Source: Mucilaginibacter kameinonensis
GTDB taxonomy: Bacteria; Bacteroidota; Bacteroidia; Sphingobacteriales; Sphingobacteriaceae
Assembly: GCF_003675385.1 (NCBI RefSeq)
Contig: NZ_RCWZ01000005.1
Span: 496,001-560,000, forward strand
Direction: 5' to 3'
DNA length: 64,000 nt
The notes under the pieces were generated by a model that worked only from the letters and a program-made list of their open reading frames with translations, ran no database searches and was not told the origin of the DNA. A program made the position numbers and the translations under genes. Positions 16,655 to 27,492 of the stretch are shown one piece after another (the first letter of the stretch is position 1; every line of letters starts with the position of its first letter).

Positions 16655-19119
16655 TTATTCTGCTTTTAATTTATCGGCCAGCATTTTCATATAAAAACCT
16701 CCAACCACACTCCGTGCTTTAAAGTTTTCCCTTATTCCGGTTTTTGAATCGTAAAAATCATTTAGCGGCACGCGCGAAGGGGTTTCCAGGACGTGTACGT
16801 AAAGCGGATGTATAAGCGCTTCAAACTGGTCTTTTTGAGGCGCAAACGTTGCGGTCCAGGTTATCCAATCGTTTTTGGTATATGTTTTACGGCTATCCAG
16901 CGGGATACCAAATTTGTTGCCTTTTGTGAGATAGTATTTGGTTTCGGTGTCATATACCTTTTGCGGAAACAGGTGCAAAGCTAATACCCTATCCCAAACC
17001 AGGTTATACTTTTGGCTCCAGGTATCTTTACTATCAAAGGTAAGCGCGTAATGATCGCCAGCATCAGCCATCTTTATCCACTCGGGTACCATGCCTTCTG
17101 CTATGGTGCGGTATTTTTTAGCGGTTTCAGCTTCGCCCAGTGTTTCTGCCATTTGAGCGTAACAAGCAATTGCTACAATAGCTTTTACCGATAAGTTGGC
17201 ATTGCGGGCCAGGTGCCCGGCAAAGTCATCAGTACACAATTGGGTTTTAGGATCTAATCCTTCCTTAGCCAGGTAATCAACCCATCTCGTTAAGGTTTTC
17301 CAGTGCTTTTTTGCATAGTCGGCATTACCTTCAACTTTAGCTATGGCGGCGCAAAGTATAATCACGTTACCCGATTCCTCAATTGGCATAGGCTCGCCGT
17401 AGGTTTGTCCGTTAGCTTTTGGATAAGTACCCAGGTCATGCGCGGCCCATGGATGCGGGTATTTACCGGTTTCGCTGAAGTGGAAAATACCGTTCAGCAT
17501 GCCTTGTACCAGCTCGGGGTTGTAGATCAGGTAAAGCGGAGCCGATGGATAGGTTACATCAACCGTGTTTATAAAGCCTCCACTGTTGTTTTCTTTTGAT
17601 AGCCATAAAGTTTCGCCTGCCGGACTTTTAACCAGCGCATGGGCCGCTATGCTTTGACGATAGGCCAATACGCATATACAAGCATATTCTTTGCCACCCG
17701 AACGTAAGGCATCTGCATAAACCTGTTTATCAAAGGCTGTACATTTTTGCATAACAGCCTGATATTCATTATTGGCGTCTGTTAGTTCACCTTCTATGGT
17801 AGCTTTACCCGAGTTATTCCACCAGGGCCTCAGATCAGTATTGAAATATTGAACAGAAAAACGTTCGTCATAGCCTAACTCAATAAAACGCTCAACAGCG
17901 GTTTTACCCACCTTGCCGAAAGGGACTACTGTATTTAACGAAAGCGAACGGCCTTGGGATGCAGTTGATAAAACAACGCCCTTTGCAAACGCGTTAGCTG
18001 CTTCAGTACCTTTTGTAATAAACTGAACCGCTCCCGTTGCTTTTGGTGCAGCTACGTAAAAGTAACCCCAGTCAATCCGCATATCATCGCCGCCTTTTTG
18101 CAAAACTGGTTGCTCAACCGTACCGGTTTTTAATATGGAGAGTTTTGCGGTGGCATATTTTTGCGCGGTAACAACTTGCGTAGGTTGATAAACGGCTATA
18201 TCTGATGACGCACCCAGGAAAATTTTTACCGCATGATTTTTACCGTCGTTTGCATTCACCTTATAAGTAATGTACGATACCGGGCGCGATAACAGTTTCA
18301 TAACGTCCAACAGCAATGGCGATGTGAAAGTTAGCTGCAGGCTGATCTTACCGGCAGTAAAATTGTAAACGGTCTGTGTGGCGTTTACATCAACATTTTT
18401 TGGTCGGCCAGTAGTATTGATCCCGTGCTGTTTTTCAATTTATCTACCAGCCCGAAATCCAAAAAGCGGCCACCTGCCGAGTTGGCCAGGTGAATAGCGA
18501 TCACGTTGCCCACCGCCTTTAAAAGCTTTTTGCTGATAGGGAAGTATTGAAAACTGCTTGTCCACCCGTTTTTTTCATAAACCTTGCTGCCATTTAGAAA
18601 CACCTCCACATTGTCATCGTGGTTTAGTTTCAGGAAAAGCTCGTTAATATCTGCAACAGCGCTTAAGTTAAACGTACGCCTTACCCAGATGTCGCCCGAT
18701 TTCCATAACGTTTTTACATTTTTTTCATCATCACCAATCGGGGCCTGACCAAATTTCCAGCCTGCTGCATTATATTTTAAGGAAGTCCAGTCACCCGACG
18801 GTTTATTTTCGGTGTAATTTACACTGTACGATGCCTCGTCTGATGCGCTTATTAAGGTCTTGTAGTTGGTTTGTTCTTTTCCTAAAAAACGGTAAATCTT
18901 ACCATCTACATTAATGAGTCCCAGCAATGATTGTTCGGCACCTGTCCAATGCATGGTGGTAGAGGAGTTCAACTTATCTGTGTTAGACCAGATGCTGAAA
19001 TAAGTATTATGCGTAATAAGCGGATAAGCAGGTGCTTTTCTGTCCTGCGCGTGCACAATGCCGGTAATATAGATACAGGCCAGTAGCATCAACAATTTAA
19101 ATCGGTTAGATGAATTCAT
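16655..19119 (-). pseudogene. DUF4965/DUF5127 family glutaminase (GtaA-like), split by a one-base frameshift
   Basis: Two consecutive frames form one protein of about 820 residues, the normal length of Bacteroidota DUF4965 proteins related to fungal glutaminase A. The first part (19119 to about 18396) has a signal peptide ending in VHAQ and a galactose-binding-like insert (WKSGDIWVRRTFNLSAV, DDNVEVFLNGSKVYE). The second part carries the glycoside-hydrolase-like helical domain (GSGGKEYAC region, AAHDLGTYPKANGQTYGEPM, MPIEESGN). Joining needs one extra base in the run of six T at 18396-18401 (six A on the coding strand), which restores ADQKNVDVNATQTVYNF. It could be a real mutation, polymerase slippage or a sequencing error. 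A strong terminator follows the gene. Confidence 0.8.
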
Positions 19120-19620
19120 GAAAAGTATATAATTGATGTTTTATTCAGACGGTAAAAGTAAGGAAAAGCTTTACCGGGATATCTTCGTATTGTGTCAAAA
19201 TCCCTGCATATCGTCTCAATTTAGCATGTTTTCGTTATTAGTTTAATGTGACTTTAGGATCCGGGTAAAAAGAGATTGTAACAAAATCAGAAATATTGTT
19301 ATCAGCCATACTTCTACATCCTAAATTTTGTAGCTACAAGAAAACATCTAACCTTTCTATCAAAAATTTAATTTAAGGCAATTGTAATGATTTGATAAAG
19401 CATGCCGTATAAGTAACCAAATTGTAGTTTTTTTATTAAACTTTAAAAAACGTTTTAGAATTTTAAAAAAAAGCCGATAATTGTTAATAGAAATATCAAT
19501 CAATAGTAAAATATTGATTTAAGATTAGTAAATGTACACCTAAGCTTTAATCAACATAACAGAAAGATATTTTTATATTACCATTTGGTTAATTTGTTAA
19601 TTCCTAAACCTTTCTTTTAG
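19120..19620. promoter_or_regulatory. divergent intergenic region between the glutaminase and wzi
   Basis: 500 AT-rich bases that must hold two divergent promoters. Two palindromes stand out: CGGTAAA (19150-19156) with TTTACCG (19170-19176), 31 bases upstream of the glutaminase start, and the perfect 12-bp TTGTAGCTACAA (19328-19339). Either could bind a regulator. I see no gene and no confident promoter boxes. Confidence 0.4.
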
Positions 19621-21294
19621 ATGAACCCTAATATAACTATCCGATCCTTTTATATTGTTCTCGTACTGTGCTTTTTTACTTCAATAGAGGGTTATAGCCA
19701 AACAATACCCGTTGGAAGCTACGCAGAGGAACTGCTACGCAGACAGCAGGTGGCTGGAGATAGCAATAATCATTCATCTTTTGTTATAAGGCCTGTTGCT
19801 TCAAGTATGGCTAATTCAAACCTCCAATCATTAATTGCAAGCCCGGAGTACCTAAAATTCAATTTTATGGGTATGCCGTCAGGTTTGCGTATCCTTCCAT
19901 TCAATTGGCTAAATGAATATAATGTAAATCGCCCTTACGGCTATAACAATTCATCATTATATCCTAATGCAGGCTACCAAAGTATGCTTAGCGGCGGTTT
20001 TTTATTAAAGGCCGGTATATTAACCGTGCAGGTAAAGCCTGAATTTGTTTATGCGCAGAACAAAAACTTTTCAACGTTTGCCGATGTACAGGCCAACAAT
20101 AACTCCACTGCGCTTCTGGGTGCATACTTTGGAACCATAAATGGCATTGATGCCCCCGAACGATTTGGCACGTCATCTTTAAAGCACCTTTATCCGGGGC
20201 AATCAAAAATCACATTATCATATAAAAGTGTGGAAGCCGGAGTATCTACAGAAAATTTGTGGTGGGGCCCAAGCGTAAGAAACTCTATTACAATGAGTAA
20301 TTCGGCTCCAGGTTTTCTTCACTGGACATTCAATTCTACAAAACCCGTCAAAACGGCTGTAGGTTCATTTGAATGGCAAATCATTGGGGGAAACCTAAAA
20401 CAATCTGGCTTTGCTCCTGACGATGTCAGTAAGCTTGTTTACGGCAGCAATTTATATACCCCTAAACCTAAGGTTACACGTTATATTTCAGCGTATAGCG
20501 TAAACTGGCAACCAAAATGGTTAAAGGGTTTATACCTCGGTGCATCCGCATATGATTATCTTGATAAAGATTCTGTTTATCATAACAAAAACATTATTCA
20601 TAAGCTGATTCCGGTTATTATCGGATCATCTGAAAAAGCTAATAATGTTAACAATGGACAAAACGGAGACCAGCAGGATTTTGCATATACACTAAATATC
20701 AGGCAACTTTTACCACTATACAAAGCCGAAATTTACTTTGAATGGGGGCGTAATGACCGCAGTGGAAGCCTTTCAGATCTTATAGAAGAGCCTGAGCATT
20801 CAGCAGCATATACGTTTGGCGGCCGAAAGCTGTTTGAACTAAGCCGCGGTGGATTTATACAAATCAAATCAGAAATAACACAGCTTCAAAGGGCGCCAAC
20901 CTATTTATTGAGAGATGAGCCTTTTTGGTATGTTCATTCAATAAGCCCCAGAGACGGATACACCAATTACGGCAGGTATTTAGGTGCAGGGATTGGTCCG
21001 GGAGGTAACAGCTTTATCTTTGATATAAGTTACCTTAAAAATTACAATTCTTATGGTTTAATGTTAGAAAGGCAACTTCACAACAATGATTTATATTATC
21101 AAGCCTTCGCTGGTACTAACTCCTACAACTTACATTGGGTAGATATTGCCGGTACGTTCTATACCAATCTGAAATTTAAAAACTACCTGGTTTCTGCCGA
21201 GGCTACCCCGGTTTACACGCTCAATTATGAATACAAAAATGGCTCGACCTTTAATTTACATGCAAGAATTAATTTCACTTATTTTTTTAATTGA
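19621..21294 (+). CDS. Wzi-family capsule assembly outer-membrane protein
   Basis: 557 residues with a signal peptide ending at GYSQ. The body is a series of alternating aromatic/polar strands typical of an outer-membrane barrel, ending in the aromatic residues INFTYFFN. Segments such as LYPNAGYQSMLSGGFLLKAG, ENLWWGPSVRNSITMSN and FEWGRNDRSGSL are characteristic of the Bacteroidota Wzi family. Wzi helps attach or organise capsular polysaccharide at the cell surface. It opens the exopolysaccharide locus and is followed 160 bases later by the Wza-type exporter. Confidence 0.85.
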   Translation: MNPNITIRSFYIVLVLCFFTSIEGYSQTIPVGSYAEELLRRQQVAGDSNNHSSFVIRPVASSMANSNLQSLIASPEYLKFNFMGMPSGLRILPFNWLNEYNVNRPYGYNNSSLYPNAGYQSMLSGGFLLKAGILTVQVKPEFVYAQNKNFSTFADVQANNNSTALLGAYFGTINGIDAPERFGTSSLKHLYPGQSKITLSYKSVEAGVSTENLWWGPSVRNSITMSNSAPGFLHWTFNSTKPVKTAVGSFEWQIIGGNLKQSGFAPDDVSKLVYGSNLYTPKPKVTRYISAYSVNWQPKWLKGLYLGASAYDYLDKDSVYHNKNIIHKLIPVIIGSSEKANNVNNGQNGDQQDFAYTLNIRQLLPLYKAEIYFEWGRNDRSGSLSDLIEEPEHSAAYTFGGRKLFELSRGGFIQIKSEITQLQRAPTYLLRDEPFWYVHSISPRDGYTNYGRYLGAGIGPGGNSFIFDISYLKNYNSYGLMLERQLHNNDLYYQAFAGTNSYNLHWVDIAGTFYTNLKFKNYLVSAEATPVYTLNYEYKNGSTFNLHARINFTYFFN

Positions 21295-21391
21295 CGGACA
21301 ATTTTTGAGCTCATTTTAAGTTTATTGACCAACACCTTACTTATATTACAAATAAAAAAATCACCCTCTGCCCTTAAAATGGGAAATTGTT

Positions 21392-21399
21392 TACTTTTG
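21392..21399 (+). promoter_or_regulatory. candidate -7 box for the wza operon
   Basis: TACTTTTG fits the Bacteroidota -7 consensus TAnnTTTG and lies 57 bases upstream of the Wza ATG. No good -33 box is visible at the usual distance, so the call is weak. Confidence 0.35.
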
Positions 21400-21455
21400 C
21401 AGAAAATAATATCACTTATTGGAGTGTTATTTTTATACTCTGATAACCTTTACGT

Positions 21456-23936
21456 ATGAACAAATTTCGTTTTTTCATATTATTAATTGCTTTGCTTAGC
21501 TTCGGAGCGGTTACTAATATCACAGCCCAAACCAGTTTACAAAACATTTCTTCTATCAATGTTGATGATCTATCAGATCAGCAAATAATTCAGTTGCTGC
21601 AGCAAGCCCAAAAGGCCAGCTTAACTGATACTGAATTACTACAACAGGCTCAAAACCGCGGAATGTCGGTAGCTCAAGTTCAAAAATTAGAGATCCGGAT
21701 AAAAAAATTAAGAACCAAAAGCAACGAATCATCCAATAATAAATCTGATACAACGCTCAATCAGCAGGGACGACAGCTTAACTATAAACCCGATACTGAT
21801 ACTGTTTTTACTAATAAGGATTTATTTGAAAGCTTAAAACCGAAAATTTTCGGGGCCGATATTTTCAAAAACAAAAACAGCTCGTTTGAACCCAATCTTA
21901 AGTTGGCTACTCCGCTAAATTATATTGTTGGCCCTAACGATCAGCTTAACATTAATGTTTATGGTAGCTCATTGGTAAACTGGAAACTTGATGTATCGCC
22001 GGAAGGGATTATAAACATTCCGGGAGTTGGTATTTTGAATGTGGGCAGTAAAACCATTGAACAAGCTACGGCCTTGATAAAAAGTAAGCTTGCCGCAAAT
22101 AACTACGCTATTGGCCGCGGAACAAGCGTGCAGGTTACACTTGGTAATATTCGAAGTATCCAGGTTATAATTATTGGTCAGGTAGCTAAACCCGGTACCT
22201 ATACCCTACCCTCACTCGCCACTGTTTTTAATGCGTTATATACTGCAGGTGGCCCTAATGACAACGGAAGTTTAAGACAGATAGAAATTATCAGGAACAA
22301 CCGCATTGTCAGGCACCTGGACGTTTATGATTTTCTGCTAAAAGGAGATCAGAAAAATAATATTACATTGCAGGATCAGGATATAGTACGTGTACCAACA
22401 TACCGTACCAGGGTGCAACTTGTTGGCGAGATTAAAATACCGGCACTATTTGAAGTATTACCGGGAGAAAGCCTCGATAACGTTATAACTTATGCAGGCG
22501 GCTTTACCGACAGCGCCTACACCGCAAGGATTAAAGTATCCCAGGTAAGCGATCAGCAACGTAAAATAACCGACGTGTTGGAAGCCGATTATAAAAACTA
22601 TATCCCCTTACGAGGCGATAAGTATACGATTGAGCCTATTATATACAGATTTGAGAACCGTATAGTTATAAAAGGAGCCGTTTTCAGGCCAGGCGATTAT
22701 GAGTTACAAAATGGTTTAACCTTACTGCAGTTAATTGAAAAAGCTGCGGGCTTGAAAGAGGACGCCTTTACCGAACGCGGTACAATTACCCGTTTAAAAC
22801 CAGATAACAGTACTGAAATAATAGGTTTTAATGTTAAGGATGTTATTAACAAGACAACGAATATCCAGCTACAGCGCGAAGACATCATCAATATTTCATC
22901 CATATTTGATTTAAGGGATAAATATACTGTTGTCATTAACGGCAACGTGAGAAAACCGGGGAAATTTGCTTTCTCAGAAAACATGAAAGTAGAAGACCTT
23001 ATTTTAAAAGCAGGTGGGTTCGCAGAAGGCGCAAGTACAAACCGTATTGAAGTAGCCAGGCGGGTAACGGATGCCGACCCGTCATCAAAAAACAGTTCAG
23101 TATCTCAAGTATTCAGTGTAAATATTGATGGCAATCTTAAACCTGCCGATGCCAATTTTGTCCTTACTCCTTTTGATATAGTTTCAGTATACAGTTTACC
23201 TGGCTATGAAAAACAAAAAACGGTAAAAGTAGAAGGTGAAGTTTTATATCCGGGCTCGTATACCATCAAAAGTAAAAACGAGAAGATATCAGACCTCATT
23301 GCCAGAGCTGGCGGGCTTACTGCTTCGGCAGACGCTGCGGGCGGTTCATTAAAACGTGACAACTTTGCTATTTTGGGTATTGATAAAAATAAAACGGATA
23401 CTGCCTCTATTAATGCAGAGCGTTCGGCACGGATTAACCGCTTAAAAAGATCGTATAAAGACTCCACAAACATATCTACTGATACCACACAATTAAGAAA
23501 CAACTATGTAGGTATTGAACTGGATAAAATCCTGAAATCTCCAGGCTCAAAAACCGACTTACTTTTAGAAAATGGCGACGTTATAAGGGTGCCCAAGCAA
23601 CAGCAGGTTGTGCGTGTTAACGGACAGGTACTTTATCCAAGTGCCGTTGTATATGATAAATCAAAGTCTTTTAATGATTTTGTTTCAAATGCCGGGGGGT
23701 ATGGACCTGACGCCTTGAGGCGCGGCGCCTATGTCGTTTATCCAAATGGGACTGTAAAAGGTACCCGCAAGTTCCTGTTCTTTAATAACCATCCGTCAGT
23801 GAAACCAGGGAGCGAAATATACGTACCTAAAAAATCGGAAAGCAAGGGTAATACGGCTCAAACTATTTTAGGGTTTACAACGGGGCTGGCTTCATTGGGC
23901 GCGATTATTCTGGGGATCTTAAGTTTGAATAAATAG
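21456..23936 (+). CDS. Wza-type polysaccharide export protein with multiple SLBB domains
   Basis: 826 residues, signal peptide ending at ITAQ. A Gln-rich coiled region (about 30-100) precedes the poly-export domain (LNYIVGPNDQLNINVYGSS, VSPEGIINIPGVG, about 152-240). Several SLBB repeats follow, each with the QVxxPGxY/KPGxF pattern (IGQVAKPGTYTLPS, NGNVRKPGKFAFSE, EGEVLYPGSYTIKS). The C-terminus has one hydrophobic helix (TGLASLGAIILGILSL). It should form the outer-membrane exit pore. This long, many-SLBB form is common in Bacteroidota. The next gene, a Wzz-type protein, begins 15 bases later. Confidence 0.88.
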   Translation: MNKFRFFILLIALLSFGAVTNITAQTSLQNISSINVDDLSDQQIIQLLQQAQKASLTDTELLQQAQNRGMSVAQVQKLEIRIKKLRTKSNESSNNKSDTTLNQQGRQLNYKPDTDTVFTNKDLFESLKPKIFGADIFKNKNSSFEPNLKLATPLNYIVGPNDQLNINVYGSSLVNWKLDVSPEGIINIPGVGILNVGSKTIEQATALIKSKLAANNYAIGRGTSVQVTLGNIRSIQVIIIGQVAKPGTYTLPSLATVFNALYTAGGPNDNGSLRQIEIIRNNRIVRHLDVYDFLLKGDQKNNITLQDQDIVRVPTYRTRVQLVGEIKIPALFEVLPGESLDNVITYAGGFTDSAYTARIKVSQVSDQQRKITDVLEADYKNYIPLRGDKYTIEPIIYRFENRIVIKGAVFRPGDYELQNGLTLLQLIEKAAGLKEDAFTERGTITRLKPDNSTEIIGFNVKDVINKTTNIQLQREDIINISSIFDLRDKYTVVINGNVRKPGKFAFSENMKVEDLILKAGGFAEGASTNRIEVARRVTDADPSSKNSSVSQVFSVNIDGNLKPADANFVLTPFDIVSVYSLPGYEKQKTVKVEGEVLYPGSYTIKSKNEKISDLIARAGGLTASADAAGGSLKRDNFAILGIDKNKTDTASINAERSARINRLKRSYKDSTNISTDTTQLRNNYVGIELDKILKSPGSKTDLLLENGDVIRVPKQQQVVRVNGQVLYPSAVVYDKSKSFNDFVSNAGGYGPDALRRGAYVVYPNGTVKGTRKFLFFNNHPSVKPGSEIYVPKKSESKGNTAQTILGFTTGLASLGAIILGILSLNK

Positions 23937-23951
23937 ACTATTGTGCAAGAT

Positions 23952-25031
23952 ATGATTCAAGATTCATCAAACGCAAATCCTAATGCTAAAAATGAGATTT
24001 CAATAAAAGAACTAATTACCAAAATACAACTTGGCCTTAAGTACCTTATTCGAAATTGGGAAATTATAATTGCCATAGGATTCTTAGGCGGAATAACTGG
24101 TACATGTTATGCTTTTTTGAAAAAATCTCAATACGTAGCATCCTGTAATTTCGTTTTAGAAGACTCAAAAAGTGGCGCTATGGGGCAATACGCAGGATTA
24201 GCATCATTAGCAGGAATAAATTTGGGCGGCAGCAGCAACGGAGGAATATTTGAGGGGGATAACATATTTGCCCTTTATCAGTCACGTTTAATGATTGAGA
24301 AAACTTTATTGGCTAAAGCTAATTTTAACGGTAAAGATCAGCTCATGATTGACAGGTATATCGACTTTAAGGATTTGAGAAAATCCATGCAAAAAGATGA
24401 TAAGTTGAAAAATATGAATTTCGGCGGAGATCCGGATCATTTTAACAGGCATCAGGATAGCATTATAAAAAATATAGTGATAGACATCAACAAAAATTCA
24501 CTAACCGTAAGCAAACCTGATAAAAAGTTAAATATCATTGAAGTAGATACAAAATTTGAAGATGAAGCTTTTGCTATGCAGTTCAACAACAAGTTAGTTG
24601 AAACTGTTAACGACTTTTATATAAAAACAAAAACAAAAAAAACAGCACACAATGTTTTTATTTTACAAAAGCAAGTTGATAGTGTTAAGTCGGTTCTTAA
24701 TAATTCAATAGGTGCCGTAGCTTCAGAATTAGACGCCGCCCCCAACGCTAACCCGTCATTGTTAACGCTAAGGGTTCCCTCGCAAAAAAAACAGGTTGAT
24801 GTACAGGCAAACACCGGGATTTATGGTGAACTTGTTAAAAATCTTGAGTTGGCGAAAATTTCATTAAGGCAAGAGACGCCTTTAATACAATTGATAGATA
24901 GCCCCGTATTGCCGCTTTTAACGGAAAAACCAAGTAAACCTAAATGTCTTTTAGCCGGTTTTTTTATAGCCACCATTTTTTGTGCATTTTTTATCATGGT
25001 AAGAAAAGCTTACAAAAATATGATGCGATAA
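23952..25031 (+). CDS. Wzz-type chain-length/co-polymerase protein without kinase domain
   Basis: About 360 residues. A first membrane segment lies near residues 40-60 (IIIAIGFLGGITGTCYAF), a large periplasmic part follows (Wzz domain with VASCNFVLEDS), then a coiled region. A second membrane segment near the C-terminus is preceded by the Pro-rich PVLPLLTEKPSKPK. There is no Walker motif or Tyr-rich tail, so this is not a Wzc-type tyrosine kinase. I use the ATG at 23952; a GTG at 23943 is also possible. It pairs with the upstream Wza to set chain length and export. Confidence 0.82.
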   Translation: MIQDSSNANPNAKNEISIKELITKIQLGLKYLIRNWEIIIAIGFLGGITGTCYAFLKKSQYVASCNFVLEDSKSGAMGQYAGLASLAGINLGGSSNGGIFEGDNIFALYQSRLMIEKTLLAKANFNGKDQLMIDRYIDFKDLRKSMQKDDKLKNMNFGGDPDHFNRHQDSIIKNIVIDINKNSLTVSKPDKKLNIIEVDTKFEDEAFAMQFNNKLVETVNDFYIKTKTKKTAHNVFILQKQVDSVKSVLNNSIGAVASELDAAPNANPSLLTLRVPSQKKQVDVQANTGIYGELVKNLELAKISLRQETPLIQLIDSPVLPLLTEKPSKPKCLLAGFFIATIFCAFFIMVRKAYKNMMR

Positions 25032-25145
25032 TTTTTAAAGCTTCAACTTTAAGCCATATATCTCACAATCTAATTTATTGTTTTAAACACTCACTACTTG
25101 AATTGCTTTGTTGTACTATGCTTGTAATTCAAATAATTTTCAATT

Positions 25146-26444
25146 ATGATCATTGCTAATTTATATAAAAAAATCAGTTCGGTTACGGATATGAAGAAGA
25201 TGGCAAGCAATGCATTCTGGTTGTTTTTTGACAGATTTTTGCGTTTGGGTGTTGGTCTGATCGTGGGCATATGGGTCGCACGATATCTTGGTCCGCAATC
25301 ATTCGGTAAATTAAATTACGCTACAGCTTTAGTTGCTTTGATGAGTGCGTTATCTACTTTGGGATTAGATCAGATAATTATAAAAAAGGTTATAGATCAT
25401 CCGGAAAGCAATTTTTTTTTTATCGGAACGGCTTTTTTCTTACGCGTTTTTGGAGGGATCATCTCTTTATGCATATGCTGTTTGTACGTAGCAATTAGTG
25501 ATAGTGATAAAAACTTGCTTCTTATCACTTTTATTGTTTCTTTGTCGCCAATATTTTCTTGCTTTGACGTAATTGATTACGATTTTCAGGCAAAATTACA
25601 ATCGAGAAAAACCGTAATAGCAAAAAACGGCGCTTTCATCATTTCTTCAGTTGTTAAAGCGCTTTTCATCATAAAGGGGTTTAGTTTAGTAATCATAGTT
25701 GTTGCTATAGTATCTGAAAGTTTTTTGGCGATATTTGGTTTAATAATATTTTACAAGCTTAAAAATCTACTTTTATGGAGGCTTAAATTCAGCTTAGTTA
25801 AACAATTGTTAATAGAGTGCTGGCCACTAATGTTATCAAGTATTATAGTTTTGTTCTATATGAGAGTTGATCAGATTATGCTTGATAATTTAGCTGGTCA
25901 TAAGGCTGTTGGTGAATATTCTGTATCTGTACGGGTTACAGAACTATGGTATTTTATACCAATGATTTTAACATCAACTTTATATCCCAAGCTTGTAAAA
26001 ATGAAAGATAATAAAGACAGTTATTATAAGCTTGTATTGCTTCTCCTTAAAATTTTATTTTTTATCAGCTTTTCGATTTCAATTGTTGTTAATTCCTTTT
26101 CTGTTGAAATAGTGAATATGCTTTTTGGTAAGGTGTACAGGGAGGCCGCTTTTGCTTTAAATATTAGTATTTGGACTGGGATTTTTGTTTTTTGGGGGGT
26201 AGGGATAAATAATATACTGGTGATTGAAAATTTGAATATTCACAATTTCAGGAAATCTATTTTGGGGCTTATTTTAAATGTGACACTGAACTTTATTTTG
26301 ATACCCAGATACGGAATTAATGGGGCAGCCATCGCTACTTTGATTTCGCAGTTTTTTGCGTCATATCTCTATTTCGCATTTCAAAAATCTACAAGACATA
26401 TTTTTTATCTCCAAAGTAAATCCATTCTCTTTTTTATTAAATAA
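25146..26444 (+). CDS. Wzx-type oligosaccharide flippase
   Basis: 432 residues, nearly all hydrophobic, with about 12 membrane segments. The start carries the conserved SNAFWLFFDRFLRLGVGLIVG and VARYLGPQSFGKLNYA pattern of polysaccharide transporters in the MATE/MOP superfamily. It should flip undecaprenyl-linked repeat units across the inner membrane for the Wzy polymerase at 31090-32256. Sequence is clearly AT-rich from here to about 34 kb, as often seen in exchanged glycan loci. Confidence 0.88.
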   Translation: MIIANLYKKISSVTDMKKMASNAFWLFFDRFLRLGVGLIVGIWVARYLGPQSFGKLNYATALVALMSALSTLGLDQIIIKKVIDHPESNFFFIGTAFFLRVFGGIISLCICCLYVAISDSDKNLLLITFIVSLSPIFSCFDVIDYDFQAKLQSRKTVIAKNGAFIISSVVKALFIIKGFSLVIIVVAIVSESFLAIFGLIIFYKLKNLLLWRLKFSLVKQLLIECWPLMLSSIIVLFYMRVDQIMLDNLAGHKAVGEYSVSVRVTELWYFIPMILTSTLYPKLVKMKDNKDSYYKLVLLLLKILFFISFSISIVVNSFSVEIVNMLFGKVYREAAFALNISIWTGIFVFWGVGINNILVIENLNIHNFRKSILGLILNVTLNFILIPRYGINGAAIATLISQFFASYLYFAFQKSTRHIFYLQSKSILFFIK

Positions 26445-26465
26445 AAATTATCGGGTACATTCAAT

Positions 26466-26552
26466 ATGAAAAAAGAATTGATGAAATTGATACCTAAACG
26501 AAACAAACAAACACAAGCCATCATTAGTTGGTTAACGATGAATTTAAGATGA
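26466..26552 (+). CDS. possible 28-codon ORF coupled to the next glycosyltransferase
   Basis: ATG at 26466 opens a 28-codon frame (start MKKELMKLIPKRN, end WLTMNLR). Its TGA overlaps the glycosyltransferase ATG as ATGA at 26549-26552. The overlap suggests translational coupling, as between many neighbouring genes of this locus. The peptide is basic and resembles nothing I know, so it may simply be chance or a remnant of a lost gene. Confidence 0.3.
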   Translation: MKKELMKLIPKRNKQTQAIISWLTMNLR

Positions 26553-27454
26553 AGCAACCTGTATTATTATTGACATTTAATCGGCTTGATACGCTTGAGC
26601 GCACTTTAAAAGCGATTAGGAGATATCAACCAGAAAGTATTTTTATTGCCTCTGACGGACCAAGAATAACTAAAGTTGGTGAAGCAGAGTTAGTTGATAA
26701 TATCCGAAAATATATGTTAGGGCAGATCGATTGGAAATGTGAGGTTCACACATTATTCAGAAATGAAAATTACGGTTGTGGAAAAGGTGTCTCAAGTGCT
26801 ATAAACTGGTTTTTTGACCATGTTGAAAGTGGAATTATATTAGAAGATGATTGCATTGCCAATGAAAGTTTTTTCGAATTTTGCGAAGATCTTTTATTAA
26901 GATATAAATCTGATGAACGGATAATGCACATCTCTGGTAGTAACTTCCACTTGAGTGAAGTGTCAGAACATTCATACTTTTTTACTTACGCCTGTTATAT
27001 GTGGGGGTGGGCTACATGGAAGCGCGCATGGAAAAAGTACGATTTTTATTTAACAGACTACGACGATAAATGGGACTTTAATGGTTTTGTAACAGATAAA
27101 TTTGAGAAAAAATATTGGCGAGATATCTTCAATCGCGTTAGAAATGGTCAAATAGATACCTGGGATTATCAATGGTTTTATTACTGTTGGAAAAATAATG
27201 GTCTTAGTATCATGCCAAAGGTTAACCTGGTGAAGAATATTGGTTTTGATAGTCGAGGAACGCATACTAACACAGAGCATTTTTTAGAGAATCTAAAAAC
27301 CTATTCTTTAGATTCGCTTATTCATCCAACCGAAATAATCAGAAATGCAAAGGCAGATAAATGGCATGCCGATATTCTTTCTTTAACTGATCTCGGACCT
27401 GTTTCACGACTTGTTCGTTTTTTTGACAGGTTAAAAGCCCGAATTCGGAAGTAG
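26549..27454 (+). CDS. glycosyltransferase, GT-A (GT2-like) fold
   Basis: About 300 residues. The start is a GT-A nucleotide-binding strand (PVLLLTFNRLDTLERTLKAI, IFIASDGPR). The metal-binding acidic motif is in IILEDDCIAN, and the acceptor region has YACYMWGWATWKRAWKKYD and DTWDYQWFYY. Proteins with this pattern transfer a sugar in surface glycan assembly; the donor cannot be deduced. I take the ATG at 26549 over a TTG at 26528 because it overlaps the preceding small ORF as ATGA and begins right at the conserved core. Confidence 0.8.
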   Translation: MKQPVLLLTFNRLDTLERTLKAIRRYQPESIFIASDGPRITKVGEAELVDNIRKYMLGQIDWKCEVHTLFRNENYGCGKGVSSAINWFFDHVESGIILEDDCIANESFFEFCEDLLLRYKSDERIMHISGSNFHLSEVSEHSYFFTYACYMWGWATWKRAWKKYDFYLTDYDDKWDFNGFVTDKFEKKYWRDIFNRVRNGQIDTWDYQWFYYCWKNNGLSIMPKVNLVKNIGFDSRGTHTNTEHFLENLKTYSLDSLIHPTEIIRNAKADKWHADILSLTDLGPVSRLVRFFDRLKARIRK

Positions 27455-27492
27455 TTATAATATTAATTAAAAACTTAATTAAGCTTAAGCTA

